A stretch of DNA of 64,000 bases, taken from the NCBI GenBank assembly GCA_046497075.1, contig JAWOGF010000031.1:1-64000 (forward strand), read 5' to 3'. Both the position numbers and the translations under genes were made by a program. The DNA comes from Saliniplasma sp046497075 (GTDB taxonomy: Archaea > Thermoplasmatota > Thermoplasmata > Halarchaeoplasmatales > Halarchaeoplasmataceae). The first letter of the stretch is position 1, and each line of letters begins with the position of its first letter. The notes below the pieces were generated by a model. The model was not told the origin of the DNA. It did no database searches and saw only the letters and a program-made list of their open reading frames with translations. Positions 34,529 through 43,802 of the stretch are shown here, piece after piece.

Positions 34529-34963
34529 TTAAGATTTGTGTTCATCGTTTTTTTCTAGGTATTCATTAGCTTTCTCCAAAAGATTTTTTGCATTTTTAAA
34601 GGTCAATCTTTCCATAGCGTCTTCATATTCCAACCACGTATATCCTTGATGTTCTTTAGATATTTCGATATCACTAGTTTTGGTTCTACCTAGGAAATAA
34701 ACTACCTGTTTGTGAGACATATCGTACCTTTTATGATAAAAATAATCGATGGTTTCTCTGAATCCGTCCATGATATCTATATCTTTTTCAAGTATGCCCG
34801 TCTCTTCCCTGAGTTCCCTAAGAGCTGTTTCGATTTCAGTTTCTCCTTCTTCTATGTGACCTTTAGGATAGTCCCAGTGACCTGCGGGATAATGTAATAA
34901 CAAAAATTTTTTGTTTTCATTTTCCCTAAATATCAAGAATCCTGTAGATTTTTCTTGAATCAT
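34529..34963 (-). CDS. Nudix hydrolase (Ap4A-hydrolase-like)
   Basis: 144 residues with a complete Nudix box, GHIEEGETEIETALREL followed by REETG, matching GX5EX7REUXEEXGU. The N-terminus STGFLIFRENENKKFLLLHY and the YPKG before the box resemble diadenosine tetraphosphatases. The substrate is inferred. ATG 34963 lies one nucleotide after the PAC2 stop (TAAAATG), so the pair is coupled; a longer frame from 35008 would run inside the PAC2 gene and is unlikely. Confidence 0.9.
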   Translation of the reverse strand: MIQEKSTGFLIFRENENKKFLLLHYPAGHWDYPKGHIEEGETEIETALRELREETGILEKDIDIMDGFRETIDYFYHKRYDMSHKQVVYFLGRTKTSDIEISKEHQGYTWLEYEDAMERLTFKNAKNLLEKANEYLEKNDEHKS

Positions 34964-34964
34964 T

Positions 34965-35708
34965 TTATCCGTACAATGGTGGATGAGCAGATTTGTGATC
35001 CATATCATCCTGGGCTTGTTTTGTTTGCTGGACTAGCTGATGATATTGTTCCTCCAATTGCTCTGCACTTTCGATAAGAGTCGTCGTATCTATGTCGAAA
35101 TTTCTATAGTCTGAGAATTTCTCTAATAATGCAGCTGAAGCTCTAGGGTCTGGTATCTTCTGTTTCCCCTCTGCCAGCATACCTACAGCTTTCAAATTCT
35201 TTTCATGGGCTATAAGAAGCATCGAACTAGAGATTCCAGATATAGCTCCTCTCTCTATTATCTCAACATCAAGTTCTTTTGCTTCTTTTTCAGCTGCACG
35301 AGAACTCAGAACACCCCAGATCTTCGTTTCTTTTTCATCTCTGTCTTCTCTTTCAGGTATTCCGTCCAGTATTATAACTTCATCTATACCGTGGTTCAAA
35401 CTCCAATCGATGATTTTGTTTGCCAATGGCTCAGCGATATCATTTGGGATGACCATATCAGATTTAACTAATAAAAATCCCTTTCCACAGAAAATCCTCA
35501 CCGGTCTTCTTGGTATCCCGTCGAATATCACCGCAGTCGGTGGAAATTTGTCCGATTCAATGGAAGCTATTTGTTCAAGTTCTAACGTGTTGATGAGCTG
35601 TTCAGAGGCTATACCTCCTATCAAACCCGTACCAGGAAATCCTGCCAGTAATATGTCAACTTCAGGAATCTCCTTCTCCTCAATTATATTGAATATAGTT
35701 TCACTCAT
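34965..35708 (-). CDS. PAC2-family proteasome assembly chaperone homologue
   Basis: 247 residues. DILLAGFPGTGLIGGIASEQLI, PPTAVIFDGIPRRPVRIF, DEVIILDGIPEREDRD and RGAISGISSSMLLIA are typical of the archaeal PAC2/PbaA-like family, related to eukaryotic proteasome chaperones. Function in archaea is partly established (PbaA/PbaB); the exact subtype is uncertain. The C-terminal 40 residues are a Gln-rich helix. Upstream gene of a two-gene unit with the Nudix hydrolase. Confidence 0.87.
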   Translation of the reverse strand: MSETIFNIIEEKEIPEVDILLAGFPGTGLIGGIASEQLINTLELEQIASIESDKFPPTAVIFDGIPRRPVRIFCGKGFLLVKSDMVIPNDIAEPLANKIIDWSLNHGIDEVIILDGIPEREDRDEKETKIWGVLSSRAAEKEAKELDVEIIERGAISGISSSMLLIAHEKNLKAVGMLAEGKQKIPDPRASAALLEKFSDYRNFDIDTTTLIESAEQLEEQYHQLVQQTKQAQDDMDHKSAHPPLYG

Positions 35709-35836
35709 ATTATCACATATATGGATAAGTAACTTGAAAGTAATACTTCTATTTTTGCATGCTTTATCTCTCTCGAATGATTTTCTCGAATATTCTAAAT
35801 CGATAATTTTTTAACCTTATGTAATCATACACAAAC

Positions 35837-37129
35837 ATGAGCGTGAAACTGCAAGTTGCCTTGGATCTTATGAATCTTAGTAGAGCTATCAAGATCGCTA
35901 GAGACGCTGTAGATGGTGGAGTTGACTGGGTCGAAGCGGGAACACCGTTGATAAAATCTGAAGGGATAGAATCGGTTAGAAGATTGAAGAAAGAATTCCC
36001 TGATAGGACGATATTCGCAGATATGAAGACCATGGATGTTGGTGGAGTCGAGGTAGAGATAGCTGCCAAGGCAGGTGCAGATATCGTAGGTGTTCTTGGT
36101 GCGGCCGATGACGAAACTATTAAAGAGAGTATCAGGTCTGCTAGAAATTATGATGCTCAGATAATGGCTGATCTCATACAGGTTCCAGATAAAGTCAGGA
36201 GAGCAGAAGAAGTCTCCGAACTCGGAGTAGATTATATAGGTGTTCACGTAGGCGTAGACGCTCAGATGAAAGGTATGGACCCTTTAGAACTAGTCAAGGA
36301 AGTCTCGTCTGTGAGTTCCGTTCCTGTAGCAGCGGCTGGAGGTATCACTTCAGAGGATGCTGCAGAGATCGTGAAGAGTGGTGCAGATATTATAATTGTT
36401 GGGGGAGCTATCATAAAATCTAAAGATGTGAGAGCATCGGCCAAAAATATAAAGAAGGCGATAACAGAAGATGTATCACTCGAATCCGAGGTTTCGAAGA
36501 AATTTGGTCCCGAGAGGATCAAAGAGGTTTTTGAAAAGGTTTCAACTCCCAATATATCCGATGCTATGCATAGGGAACCTTCAATGGAAGGTATCATCCC
36601 GATGACTACAAGCGGTGAAAAGATCATAGGAAGAGCTTTCACCGTAAAAACAGTAGATGGCGATTGGGCTAAACCGGTAGAAGCTATACAAGAAGCGGAA
36701 GAAGATAAGGTAATAGTAATCGATGCGGATTCGGGAAAAACTGCTGTTTGGGGTGAGTTAGCGTCCTGGTCATGTTACAAAAAAGGTATACCTGGAGTAA
36801 TAATAGATGGGGCTTTACGCGATGTAGATGACATACAACAGTTGGGATTCCCCATTTTCGCTAGATATCGTGCATCTAATGCCGGAGAACCAAAGGGTTA
36901 TGGTGGTCTGAACAATGATATCATCTGCGGTGGGAGAAAAGTTAGACCGGGTGATTGGATAATTGCTGACGATAGTGGTGTGATGGTCGTACCGAAAGAA
37001 GAAGCCGTCCAGATTGCTAATAGGGCACTAGATGTTATGGAGAAGGAAAACAGGATAAGGGAAGAAATAAAAGAAGGTGATCCCCTCTCAGTTGTTATGG
37101 AATTGGAGAAGTGGGAGAAGCAGGACTAA
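35837..37129 (+). CDS. hps: Bifunctional 3-hexulose-6-phosphate synthase / RraA-like fusion
   Basis: 430 residues. Residues 1-210 are a KDPG/OMPDC-type barrel: LQVALDLMNLSRAI, FADMKTMDVGGVEVE, GVHVGVDAQ and AAGGI, matching hexulose-6-phosphate synthase. Residues 220-425 are an RraA-like domain (STPNISDAMHR, GRAFTVKTVDGDW, GALRDVDDI). This fusion is known in archaea, where the reverse reaction supplies ribulose-5-P from hexulose-6-P. Its isomerase partner (Phi) is not in the window. ATG 35837 shows no Shine-Dalgarno and may be leaderless. Confidence 0.93.
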   Translation: MSVKLQVALDLMNLSRAIKIARDAVDGGVDWVEAGTPLIKSEGIESVRRLKKEFPDRTIFADMKTMDVGGVEVEIAAKAGADIVGVLGAADDETIKESIRSARNYDAQIMADLIQVPDKVRRAEEVSELGVDYIGVHVGVDAQMKGMDPLELVKEVSSVSSVPVAAAGGITSEDAAEIVKSGADIIIVGGAIIKSKDVRASAKNIKKAITEDVSLESEVSKKFGPERIKEVFEKVSTPNISDAMHREPSMEGIIPMTTSGEKIIGRAFTVKTVDGDWAKPVEAIQEAEEDKVIVIDADSGKTAVWGELASWSCYKKGIPGVIIDGALRDVDDIQQLGFPIFARYRASNAGEPKGYGGLNNDIICGGRKVRPGDWIIADDSGVMVVPKEEAVQIANRALDVMEKENRIREEIKEGDPLSVVMELEKWEKQD

Positions 37130-37130
37130 G

Positions 37131-37988
37131 CTAGAGTTTATCCAAATCGTTTGATCTTATCACTTCCAGCTTTAAATCCTTTTCATTATCATCTATCCAT
37201 CCTTTTATCCTTTTTCTCTCTTTGCCGCTTGTACCGCTCCTATCAAAATACAGGAATTCTGCTTCATTTGTGTTTCTCACCACATTTTCAAGCGTTCGAC
37301 TGGTAAGGTATTTTAACCCCCAACCAGGTACCATATGTCCTATTGCGACTTTTTTCTCGAGTGCTAGGTCGGTAAACCTAGGAGCATAATGCCCCCCTCC
37401 GATGCATATGGTTACTGGGAAATTCTCATAGGAAGGGTCTTCGATATCTAGGACGGTTTTAGCTATTACAGATCCGGCTTCCTTGTCCTTCCATCGTTCT
37501 TTATCACTCCCGATCTCTATATAGAATGTAGGTGTTTCCAGGTACGGTCCATGATGGGTGGCTTCGAACGACACCTGGTAATCGGATATTTTCTGATTTT
37601 CAGAATAGTTCTTCTTTAACCATCTTAAAGCATTTGTCATAATATGAGGTGACACAGGTACTACTTCTCCATCTTTTCCACCAAATTTTGCTTCACCTAG
37701 GTTGCCGATAGGATGGACCGTCAGAGAATTTATACCCGCCTCAGATGCGTGTTTTGAGATAACGATGACAAGTTCAAATTCCATGTTAAATTTTTTAGAT
37801 ACTTTTTTGTCCAAGAAATTTTCATAGATATGATGTCCATTGGTCGTAACAGAAACCAAGTCATCCTTTTCATACACCGGATTTCCTTCATATTCTCCTA
37901 GTTCATCCCATCCATATTTGAGAAGATTGTTTAAGATGTTCATACTAGCGGTGTCTTCATTAGAAGAGACTATCAATTTCATGGACAT
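37131..37988 (-). CDS. dtdA: D-aminoacyl-tRNA deacylase (archaeal DTD2)
   Basis: 285 residues. VIVISKHASEAGINSLTVHPIG, FEATHHGPYLETPTFYIEIGS, CIGGGHYAPRFTDLAL, IGHMVPGW and the conserved aromatic tail define the DtdA/GEK1 family, which hydrolyses D-amino acids from mischarged tRNA and protects against aldehyde-modified tRNAs. Start ATG 37988; MKLIV at 37982 is equally possible. Ends 2 nt after the convergent hps-rraA stop. Confidence 0.93.
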   Translation of the reverse strand: MSMKLIVSSNEDTASMNILNNLLKYGWDELGEYEGNPVYEKDDLVSVTTNGHHIYENFLDKKVSKKFNMEFELVIVISKHASEAGINSLTVHPIGNLGEAKFGGKDGEVVPVSPHIMTNALRWLKKNYSENQKISDYQVSFEATHHGPYLETPTFYIEIGSDKERWKDKEAGSVIAKTVLDIEDPSYENFPVTICIGGGHYAPRFTDLALEKKVAIGHMVPGWGLKYLTSRTLENVVRNTNEAEFLYFDRSGTSGKERKRIKGWIDDNEKDLKLEVIRSNDLDKL

Positions 37989-38080
37989 CTAACATCTATT
38001 ATCATCGTATATTATGTTTCTTACGATTGAAAGAAAAATCATTTATATATATCGAACTAATGTGCAAGCTGTGTATCTAT

Positions 38081-38467
38081 ATGGAAATTCCCAAATTTTC
38101 AGATCCCGGTCTACTTGACGAGATAATCGAAGATAGTCCAACAACTTTGGAAGAGATCGAGAAACTTCAAGTTTATAAAATCCTAATAATCCTAGCCGCA
38201 TACATTGCATTAGGCATCGGTACTTTACATTTTATATTATCTCTAGGCTCACAACCTTATCTAGATCTACTTTTCAAACTGTTTATCAATTTGCTATTTG
38301 GATTTCTATTATTGATCTCCTTCCACCGTATTGATTATATGTATAAAGAATGGGCGATCATGGCTATCATATTCTCTGTTATCCTGATAAGTTTAGGGGG
38401 CATCGTCGGTTTACTAGCTGGAACATTCTCGATTTTTGGAGTACTTTTATCATTTTTATCCGATTGA
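38081..38467 (+). CDS. Small membrane protein, four predicted transmembrane helices
   Basis: 128 residues: a cytoplasmic acidic N-terminus (MEIPKFSDPGLLDEIIEDSP), then hydrophobic segments at about 33-55, 63-85 and 92-126 (the last probably two helices). No family recognised. ATG 38081 lies about 30 nt after a TTTATATATATCG box, so it may be leaderless. The frame also has an upstream ATG at 38060 and TTG at 38027. Upstream of the Fe-S gene and possibly cotranscribed. Confidence 0.65.
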   Translation: MEIPKFSDPGLLDEIIEDSPTTLEEIEKLQVYKILIILAAYIALGIGTLHFILSLGSQPYLDLLFKLFINLLFGFLLLISFHRIDYMYKEWAIMAIIFSVILISLGGIVGLLAGTFSIFGVLLSFLSD

Positions 38468-38520
38468 GGTTTTTAGATTTTCAAGGGATAAACTTTTACG
38501 GAAGTGATATTATTGTAGAT

Positions 38521-39051
38521 ATGGATAAGATGAAGGAAGGTATGGATCTTATAACGAAATTGATCGCCGTTGCTGCTAAAAATTCACCGACTGCTCTCGA
38601 TGAGTCTTACTTGGATATATCAGTACTTGATGAGGCTGAGAAGGAGATGTTAGTTGAAGAAATGTATCAGTTGTCAGATGAGAGAAAAGATGAGACATTT
38701 ACGGATAAAGGTGAAGAAATAGAAAACTCTGACCGTGTTATATTGGTTGGGCTAGATGATCATGCAGGGCTGGGTATAGATTGCAAAGCTTGCGGATATG
38801 AAAACTGCGAAAAGATGGAGGAAGCGAAACAGGAGGAGGACATATTCGTAGGTCCAAATTGTGTGTACAGGATTATAGATATAGGTAACGCTTTGGGATA
38901 TGCTATCCAGAATGCTTATAAAAATAATGTTTATGCTAGGATATCTATAAAGGGAGGACTTGCAGCAAAAAATCTAGGTTTGTCGACTTCTAGAGTTTGT
39001 TTAGCAATTCCGATAAGTCTTGAATCAAAAAAGAAGTTATTCGATTTTTGA
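38521..39051 (+). CDS. DUF2148 ferredoxin-domain protein
   Basis: 176 residues. The motif C88-K-A-C91-G-Y-E-N-C96 followed by GPNC about 17 residues later is a 4Fe-4S CX2CX4CX16C pattern, as in DUF2148 proteins, found mainly in anaerobes. The C-terminal half (RIIDIGNALGYAIQNAYKNN, YARISIKGGLAAKNLGL) is the family's conserved part. Role unknown, probably redox or regulatory. ATG 38521 is preferred to the earlier ATG at 38350, which lies in the preceding gene. Overlaps the convergent phosphoesterase by 15 nt. Confidence 0.85.
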   Translation: MDKMKEGMDLITKLIAVAAKNSPTALDESYLDISVLDEAEKEMLVEEMYQLSDERKDETFTDKGEEIENSDRVILVGLDDHAGLGIDCKACGYENCEKMEEAKQEEDIFVGPNCVYRIIDIGNALGYAIQNAYKNNVYARISIKGGLAAKNLGLSTSRVCLAIPISLESKKKLFDF

Positions 39052-39792
39052 AAGATAGCTAACTCCCATTCGGTCTTGGAGAGATTTGATCTTGTCCATA
39101 GTACCTAAATAGGTCCCATCTAGAAGGTGGACTTGTTCATTTTTCAAATCTGAATTTTTCAATAAAGGCCCCAAATATCCATTTTCGTTTACACTAATAC
39201 CTCCCATAAGATTATTGAAATGAGGCATCAGCACTATATCACCATTATACCCGTTATATTCAAATTCCATCTTTATCCAGCACTGCATCTTATTTTTTTG
39301 CCCCAATGAATCAATCAATGAGACCGTTGGGTGACTGTGAGCGATAACGATAGATCTCGCCTTTAATACATCTTCTGACGGATTTGCATGCCCGTGTAAA
39401 ACGCCTATATCATCTATTACAAATCCACTGGCTTCATGGATTTTAACTTCACTTGGAAGATATTGTTGGATACCGCCATCATGGTTCCCCGGCACCAGAT
39501 GTACACAGTCTACAAAAGAAAGACATACATCGATGAGTCGGGGGATCTCCTTGTATTCTTGCCAACTCCCTGAAGGTATATTATGTTTCAGATCTCCGTT
39601 TATTATAATTTGATCGTAATTTCCATCTTTCAACATATCTTCGATCTCTTTAGACATCGCTTTAGTCTGGCTTGGGAGATTTATACCTCTATTCTCTAAT
39701 TCTCTTTCATAACCAACGTGCAGATCCGCTATTATCATTGTATTATCAAAGGATATCGCTTTTCGATTCCATAACGGTTCAAGTTTTGTCAT
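39037..39792 (-). CDS. Metallophosphoesterase, archaeal SbcD/YfcE-like
   Basis: 251 residues with all calcineurin-like blocks: IIADLHVGYE (D-x-H), IINGDLKHNI (GD), LVPGNHDGG (GNHD), VLHGHANPS (GH) and IIAHSHPTVS (HxH-like). Archaeal members of this group occur beside DNA-repair helicases and are annotated as ICC-like phosphoesterases; substrate unknown. A probably dinuclear metal site is complete. Confidence 0.9.
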   Translation of the reverse strand: MTKLEPLWNRKAISFDNTMIIADLHVGYERELENRGINLPSQTKAMSKEIEDMLKDGNYDQIIINGDLKHNIPSGSWQEYKEIPRLIDVCLSFVDCVHLVPGNHDGGIQQYLPSEVKIHEASGFVIDDIGVLHGHANPSEDVLKARSIVIAHSHPTVSLIDSLGQKNKMQCWIKMEFEYNGYNGDIVLMPHFNNLMGGISVNENGYLGPLLKNSDLKNEQVHLLDGTYLGTMDKIKSLQDRMGVSYLSKIE

Positions 39793-40086
39793 ATGTGACC
39801 TAATATGTAGGATAGGTATTTATGAATCTTCCTCGCAGAAATGTTGGATATAATCGTAAAAATATAGTTGAATATCTATTGTTCCAGCTCTTCTATCTTA
39901 ATTAACACGGCAATGACTAGTGGATCATATTACGTTTTACCGATATATACATCAATGATATTAATTGAATTCAAAGAGATATACAATATACTGTATGATC
40001 ATAATTAAAACATTCACATCTGACCGATATCTCTCAAAAAATATTATATATATCCTGTATTTCTAAATTATATCGGGGTAAGCGTG
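39793..40086. other. AT-rich intergenic region
   Basis: About 290 nt without a convincing ORF. Near 40046-40056 an AAATATTATATATATCC stretch is a likely TATA region for the gene at 40087. Apart from short AT palindromes such as ATTAATTGAATT, nothing distinct is seen. Confidence 0.45.
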
Positions 40087-41082
40087 ATGACAGAGGATAC
40101 CAGCGGGCTAAAACAAGATATGGAAGAGAAACTTATGGAGGCAAAAGTTTTCCTTTCAGAAGCTAGATATACTAATATCAATGTTGATAATATAAAGAAC
40201 AAGATCCGTAAGGCTGTAGATATGAGAGAGCAAGAAAATTTTGAAGGATCTATAGAACTCTCTGAAGAAGCTATAGAACTTGCTGAAACCATATTGGACC
40301 TATACGACGGGTTGAAAAGGGCAAAGAAAAAGATAATCGGACTTAAAGAGGATGGTTATGATTATAAAGATATCCTGGATAGGCTGGTTGCGGTAAAAGA
40401 TCTGTCAGATGAAGGAGAATATAAAAAAGCGGATAAAAAGCTGAAAGAATTATCAGTAGATATAGAAGAAAGAATAGATAACATAGAGGAACAAGATAAT
40501 AATGATCTAGAGATCGAAAAAGAAATGATCTCGATGATACCTGAAAACGGCATTACAGTATATTCACTCAACAAAAAATTGGATGATCTTGACAAAGACG
40601 AATTGAATAAGGTCATTAACAGTTTAAAAGAACGTGGTTACGTAGAAATGGATCAAAAGGGACGGTGGGAAAAGATATATTTAACTGATAAAGAATATAA
40701 TGGGGAAGAAAAAACAGGGGAAGCTGAACCTGAAGAAAAAACTTCTGAAGTAGAATATGAAAACCCAAATGACAAATCTACGTCCGAAAAAAAGATAGAG
40801 ATAGATCTTACAGAAGATGAATATCGTTACTTGAACCAAATCTGGGAAAATATCTTTTTATCCCACCTTGATGAAAACATAGTTGAATCATTGGATTGGG
40901 GCGATAGAAGCACTTTTCTCAAAGATATATTTTTCTTTGGACTCGATAACCTGAGGAAAGATCCTTTGAAACCGATAGAAAATAAAATATTATCGGAAAT
41001 GAAATTATTAAAATCAGAGTACGATGATGAAATTTTGAAGAGGGATCTAGAAGAGAAGTTAGATAAACTAGTTGAAAGATGA
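40087..41082 (+). CDS. Coiled-coil protein with a central winged-helix domain
   Basis: 331 residues. Residues 1-150 are helical (ARYTNINVDNIKNKIRKAVD, SIELSEEAIELAETILDLYDGL) with TPR-like or coiled-coil character. Residues 155-205 look like a winged helix (MISMIPENGITVYSLNKKLD, GYVEMDQKGRWEKIYLT). An acidic linker leads to a helical C-terminal domain. Similar architectures occur in archaeal regulatory or chromatin-associated proteins, but no family is recognised. ATG 40087 follows GGGGTAAG; GTG 40084 is adjacent. Confidence 0.65.
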   Translation: MTEDTSGLKQDMEEKLMEAKVFLSEARYTNINVDNIKNKIRKAVDMREQENFEGSIELSEEAIELAETILDLYDGLKRAKKKIIGLKEDGYDYKDILDRLVAVKDLSDEGEYKKADKKLKELSVDIEERIDNIEEQDNNDLEIEKEMISMIPENGITVYSLNKKLDDLDKDELNKVINSLKERGYVEMDQKGRWEKIYLTDKEYNGEEKTGEAEPEEKTSEVEYENPNDKSTSEKKIEIDLTEDEYRYLNQIWENIFLSHLDENIVESLDWGDRSTFLKDIFFFGLDNLRKDPLKPIENKILSEMKLLKSEYDDEILKRDLEEKLDKLVER

Positions 41083-41155
41083 TGGTATTTTTGAGCCTGG
41101 CGATATGGTTGGATAAAACATCCATAGATCGATCATAACCATCTAGATATGTTCT

Positions 41156-41193
41156 TTTAGTGCAAATTAGAAAATTTAGTGCAAATTAGAAAA
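41156..41193. repeat. 19-bp perfect tandem repeat upstream of the sulfate-activation genes
   Basis: TTTAGTGCAAATTAGAAAA occurs twice head to tail (41156-41174 and 41175-41193); a degenerate third start, CTAGTGCAGAT, follows at about 41209. It lies about 210 nt upstream of the RHH regulator that precedes sat. A regulator-binding array is a reasonable guess. Confidence 0.8.
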
Positions 41194-41267
41194 ATAATGA
41201 AAACACCCTAGTGCAGATGATTCGCTATAAAATCCTAAATAAATTCATACATATCTAAGAAGACACA

Positions 41268-41289
41268 TTGATATAGATGACCATATCAA
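41268..41289. promoter_or_regulatory. Inverted repeat TTGATAT-N8-ATATCAA
   Basis: A perfect 7-bp inverted repeat with 8-nt spacer, between the tandem repeat and the TATA-like TTTATAATATATC at 41340-41352. The 1.5-turn arm spacing suits a dimeric regulator, possibly the RHH protein encoded just downstream. Confidence 0.45.
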
Positions 41290-41402
41290 AGTAAAAGTGA
41301 TCAACCATATTGAGCTAAAATACAAGATAACCAAAAATTATTTATAATATATCTCAATGATATGTCATTAAATATAATGAGAAATCAAAAGATGTGATAA
41401 TT

Positions 41403-41630
41403 ATGAGCTCTAAAAAATACACGACAGTTTCGATACCGAAACCGCTAGCAAAAAAGGTAAAGAAAAGGATGGAAGGAACAGGATTTAACTCTATCTCGAG
41501 CTATGTGACCTATGTACTGAGACAGGTTATATCTAGCATCGAGGAAGAAGAAAAGGAAAAGGAAAGTTTCTCTGAAGAAGACGAAGAGAAAGTAAAAGAA
41601 AGATTGAGAGCTTTAGGTTATCTTGATTGA
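41403..41630 (+). CDS. Ribbon-helix-helix (CopG/MetJ-type) regulator
   Basis: 75 residues. The N-terminal SSKKYTTVSIPKPLAKKVKK is a typical RHH beta-strand plus helix A, followed by GTGFNSISSYVTYVLRQVI (helix B) and an acidic C-terminal helix. ATG 41403 has GTGAT 4 nt upstream; GTG 41394 is an alternative. The stop lies 11 nt before sat, so it is the first gene of the sulfate-activation unit and a candidate for its regulator, with the upstream repeats as targets. Confidence 0.85.
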   Translation: MSSKKYTTVSIPKPLAKKVKKRMEGTGFNSISSYVTYVLRQVISSIEEEEKEKESFSEEDEEKVKERLRALGYLD

Positions 41631-41641
41631 GGGATCATATT

Positions 41642-42784
41642 ATGTCTAAACCACATGGTGGTACTTTAGTTAACCGTATGCTTACAGGTAAGAAGAAAGA
41701 TAGATTGTTAGAAGAAGCTGAAGAGATGAAATCTTTACAGCTTAATAGTGAACTTCGAAAGGACGCGATGAATATATCTACAGGTGTTTACAGTCCGTTA
41801 GATGGGTTTATGGTTCAGGAGGATTTTGAAAACGTATTGGAACACTCTAGATTATCTAGTGATATCGCATGGACATTACCAATAGTTATAGATATAACCA
41901 AAAAAGAAGATTACGCAGTCGGTGAAGAAGTAATATTAAAAGACGAGAATGGAGATAGTTTCGGTTTGATGGAGATCGAGGATATTTACGAGTTCGATAA
42001 AAAGGATATGGCTGAGAAGATATACGGTACTGACGACCTTGATCATCCAGGGGTTAAGAAAACCATGGAGATGAACGACTATTTGGTCGGTGGGGAGATC
42101 TATCAACTGAAAGAGAACAGTACACCTTTTGAAAAGTATCACCTAAAACCTATGGAAACAAGGATATTGTTCAAGGAAAAAGGCTGGAGAACCATCGTTG
42201 GATTCCAGACCCGAAATGTTCCTCACCTCGGACACGAATACGTGCAAAAAACCGCACTCACATTTGTTGATGGTATCTTCATAAATCCTATAATAGGTAA
42301 AAAGAAAAAAGGTGATTATCTGGATGAAGTGATCTTAGATGCTTATGATACCTTAATGGATAACTATTATTTAAAAGATAGAGCGGTTATGAGTATACTT
42401 GAAGCTGAGATGAGATATGCAGGACCAAAAGAAGCAATATTCCATGCTATTATGAGGAAAAATTTCGGTTGTACCCATTTTATTGTAGGTAGAGATCATG
42501 CTGGAGTAGGCGATTATTATGGTCCATACGCGGCTCAAGAAATATTTGACGACTTCCCAGATCTAGAGATCACTCCAGTGTTCTTCAAATCGTTTACTTA
42601 CTGTGAGAAGTGTGGCGGTGCAGTGGATGGATTCATCTGTCCTCATGATGATGAACACCGTGAGAACTTTAGCGGTACGAAGATGAGAAGGATGTTCAAA
42701 GAAGGAGAAGTACCACCGGATCATATGATGAGACCCGAAGTAGCAGAAAGAGTCGCAGAGAAGGAACAAAAGTTCGTTGAATAA
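41642..42784 (+). CDS. sat: Sulfate adenylyltransferase (ATP sulfurylase)
   Basis: 380 residues, the homo-oligomeric sat type. Catalytic motif QTRNVPHLGHE (Q189-E199), FVGRDHAG-like IVGRDHAGVGDYYG and the RRMFKEGE C-terminal block are intact, and YCEKCGGAVDGFICPHDDEH is the zinc-binding loop of archaeal/bacterial sat. It converts sulfate and ATP to APS and pyrophosphate. ATG 41642 has GAGG upstream. No apr or dsr genes are nearby, and the adjacent APS kinase suggests PAPS synthesis rather than dissimilation. Confidence 0.96.
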   Translation: MSKPHGGTLVNRMLTGKKKDRLLEEAEEMKSLQLNSELRKDAMNISTGVYSPLDGFMVQEDFENVLEHSRLSSDIAWTLPIVIDITKKEDYAVGEEVILKDENGDSFGLMEIEDIYEFDKKDMAEKIYGTDDLDHPGVKKTMEMNDYLVGGEIYQLKENSTPFEKYHLKPMETRILFKEKGWRTIVGFQTRNVPHLGHEYVQKTALTFVDGIFINPIIGKKKKGDYLDEVILDAYDTLMDNYYLKDRAVMSILEAEMRYAGPKEAIFHAIMRKNFGCTHFIVGRDHAGVGDYYGPYAAQEIFDDFPDLEITPVFFKSFTYCEKCGGAVDGFICPHDDEHRENFSGTKMRRMFKEGEVPPDHMMRPEVAERVAEKEQKFVE

Positions 42785-42793
42785 GGTGTCTAT

Positions 42794-43789
42794 ATGGTAA
42801 CCGATCTGAACGAATTAAATTACCAAGAGGGAATGCTGCTACATCACTGGGATACTGATGGTATGTGTGCAGGCGCTCTTATGCTTAGAAACTTTCCGGA
42901 TCTTACCACTTTCACCCCCTCGATAGGAAATTATTATCTTAATGATGAGGACAGGGAAAGGATTGATGATATCGATCCGGACTTTATTGTGGTCGGAGAT
43001 ATGGCTTTACCTGAGGAATCTATTGAATTCTTAAAAAGTTTTGGAAATGTTTTCATATTCGATCATCATCTCCAGAAAAAGCACGAGGTCGAACTACACC
43101 ATAATCCAGTTATCGAAGGCGGATCCCCTCGGAGATATCCAAGCGCATCGTGGGTCGTTGGTGAATATTTTGATTCCTCTCCGAATTTATTGACTATTTT
43201 AGGTGCTTTTGGGGATCGAGAGGAGAAACTAAAAGAGAATGAATATGCGATCGGGATAATAGAAGATCAGCTAGATAAATGGGATACTGATTTCGAACAG
43301 TTACTCACATGTGCTGAATACCTTGATTCATTGTATAAATTAGGTGAAAGAAAAAAGATTGAAGAGATGCCACAGATCTTAAAAGAACTCGAAAGACCAG
43401 AGGAAGTATTGAAATTAGACGGCTTGAAAGAAAATGTGGATAAATTAAAATCTGCTATAGAAAACGAGGTAGAGGGAAAAATCGAAACCCTTAGTGAAAA
43501 TATATTGTTTAAGGAGATGGGATCCCCATACAATATAATCTCTACAGTAACCCGTAAGATAGCCTGGTCAAAGGATGATAAGATCGTTATAATTTTCAAC
43601 TGTAAATTTAAAGAAGGTGAATGTCAGATATACATTAGAGGACCCATACCCGATTCTGAAAAGATCATCAACAAGGCTAAGGAAAAAGGTTATTCAGCTG
43701 GAGGTAAAGATGATGTGGTTGGTATGGTGATCCCAACTACAGATAAAGAAAACTTTTTAAAAGATATAGTCGAGATGCTCAAAGATTAA
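42794..43789 (+). CDS. DHH-family phosphoesterase
   Basis: 331 residues. HHWDTDG (H17-D22) and VIFDHHLQK-like IFDHHLQKK are the DHH metal motifs, and VVGDMALP supplies another ligand. The C-terminal SAGGKDDVVGM resembles DHHA1 but lacks the usual GGH histidine. DHH proteins include nanoRNases and pAp phosphatases. Its place between sat and cysC (9 nt and 13 nt gaps) suggests turnover of a PAPS by-product, which is inference. AAGGTGTC precedes the ATG. Confidence 0.87.
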   Translation: MVTDLNELNYQEGMLLHHWDTDGMCAGALMLRNFPDLTTFTPSIGNYYLNDEDRERIDDIDPDFIVVGDMALPEESIEFLKSFGNVFIFDHHLQKKHEVELHHNPVIEGGSPRRYPSASWVVGEYFDSSPNLLTILGAFGDREEKLKENEYAIGIIEDQLDKWDTDFEQLLTCAEYLDSLYKLGERKKIEEMPQILKELERPEEVLKLDGLKENVDKLKSAIENEVEGKIETLSENILFKEMGSPYNIISTVTRKIAWSKDDKIVIIFNCKFKEGECQIYIRGPIPDSEKIINKAKEKGYSAGGKDDVVGMVIPTTDKENFLKDIVEMLKD

Positions 43790-43802
43790 AACAGGTGTAA
43801 AT

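Noticed and set aside
38350..38520. N-terminal extension of the DUF2148 protein
   Set aside because: It lies in the other frame of the preceding membrane-protein gene and has no family similarity; ATG 38521 gives the expected start.
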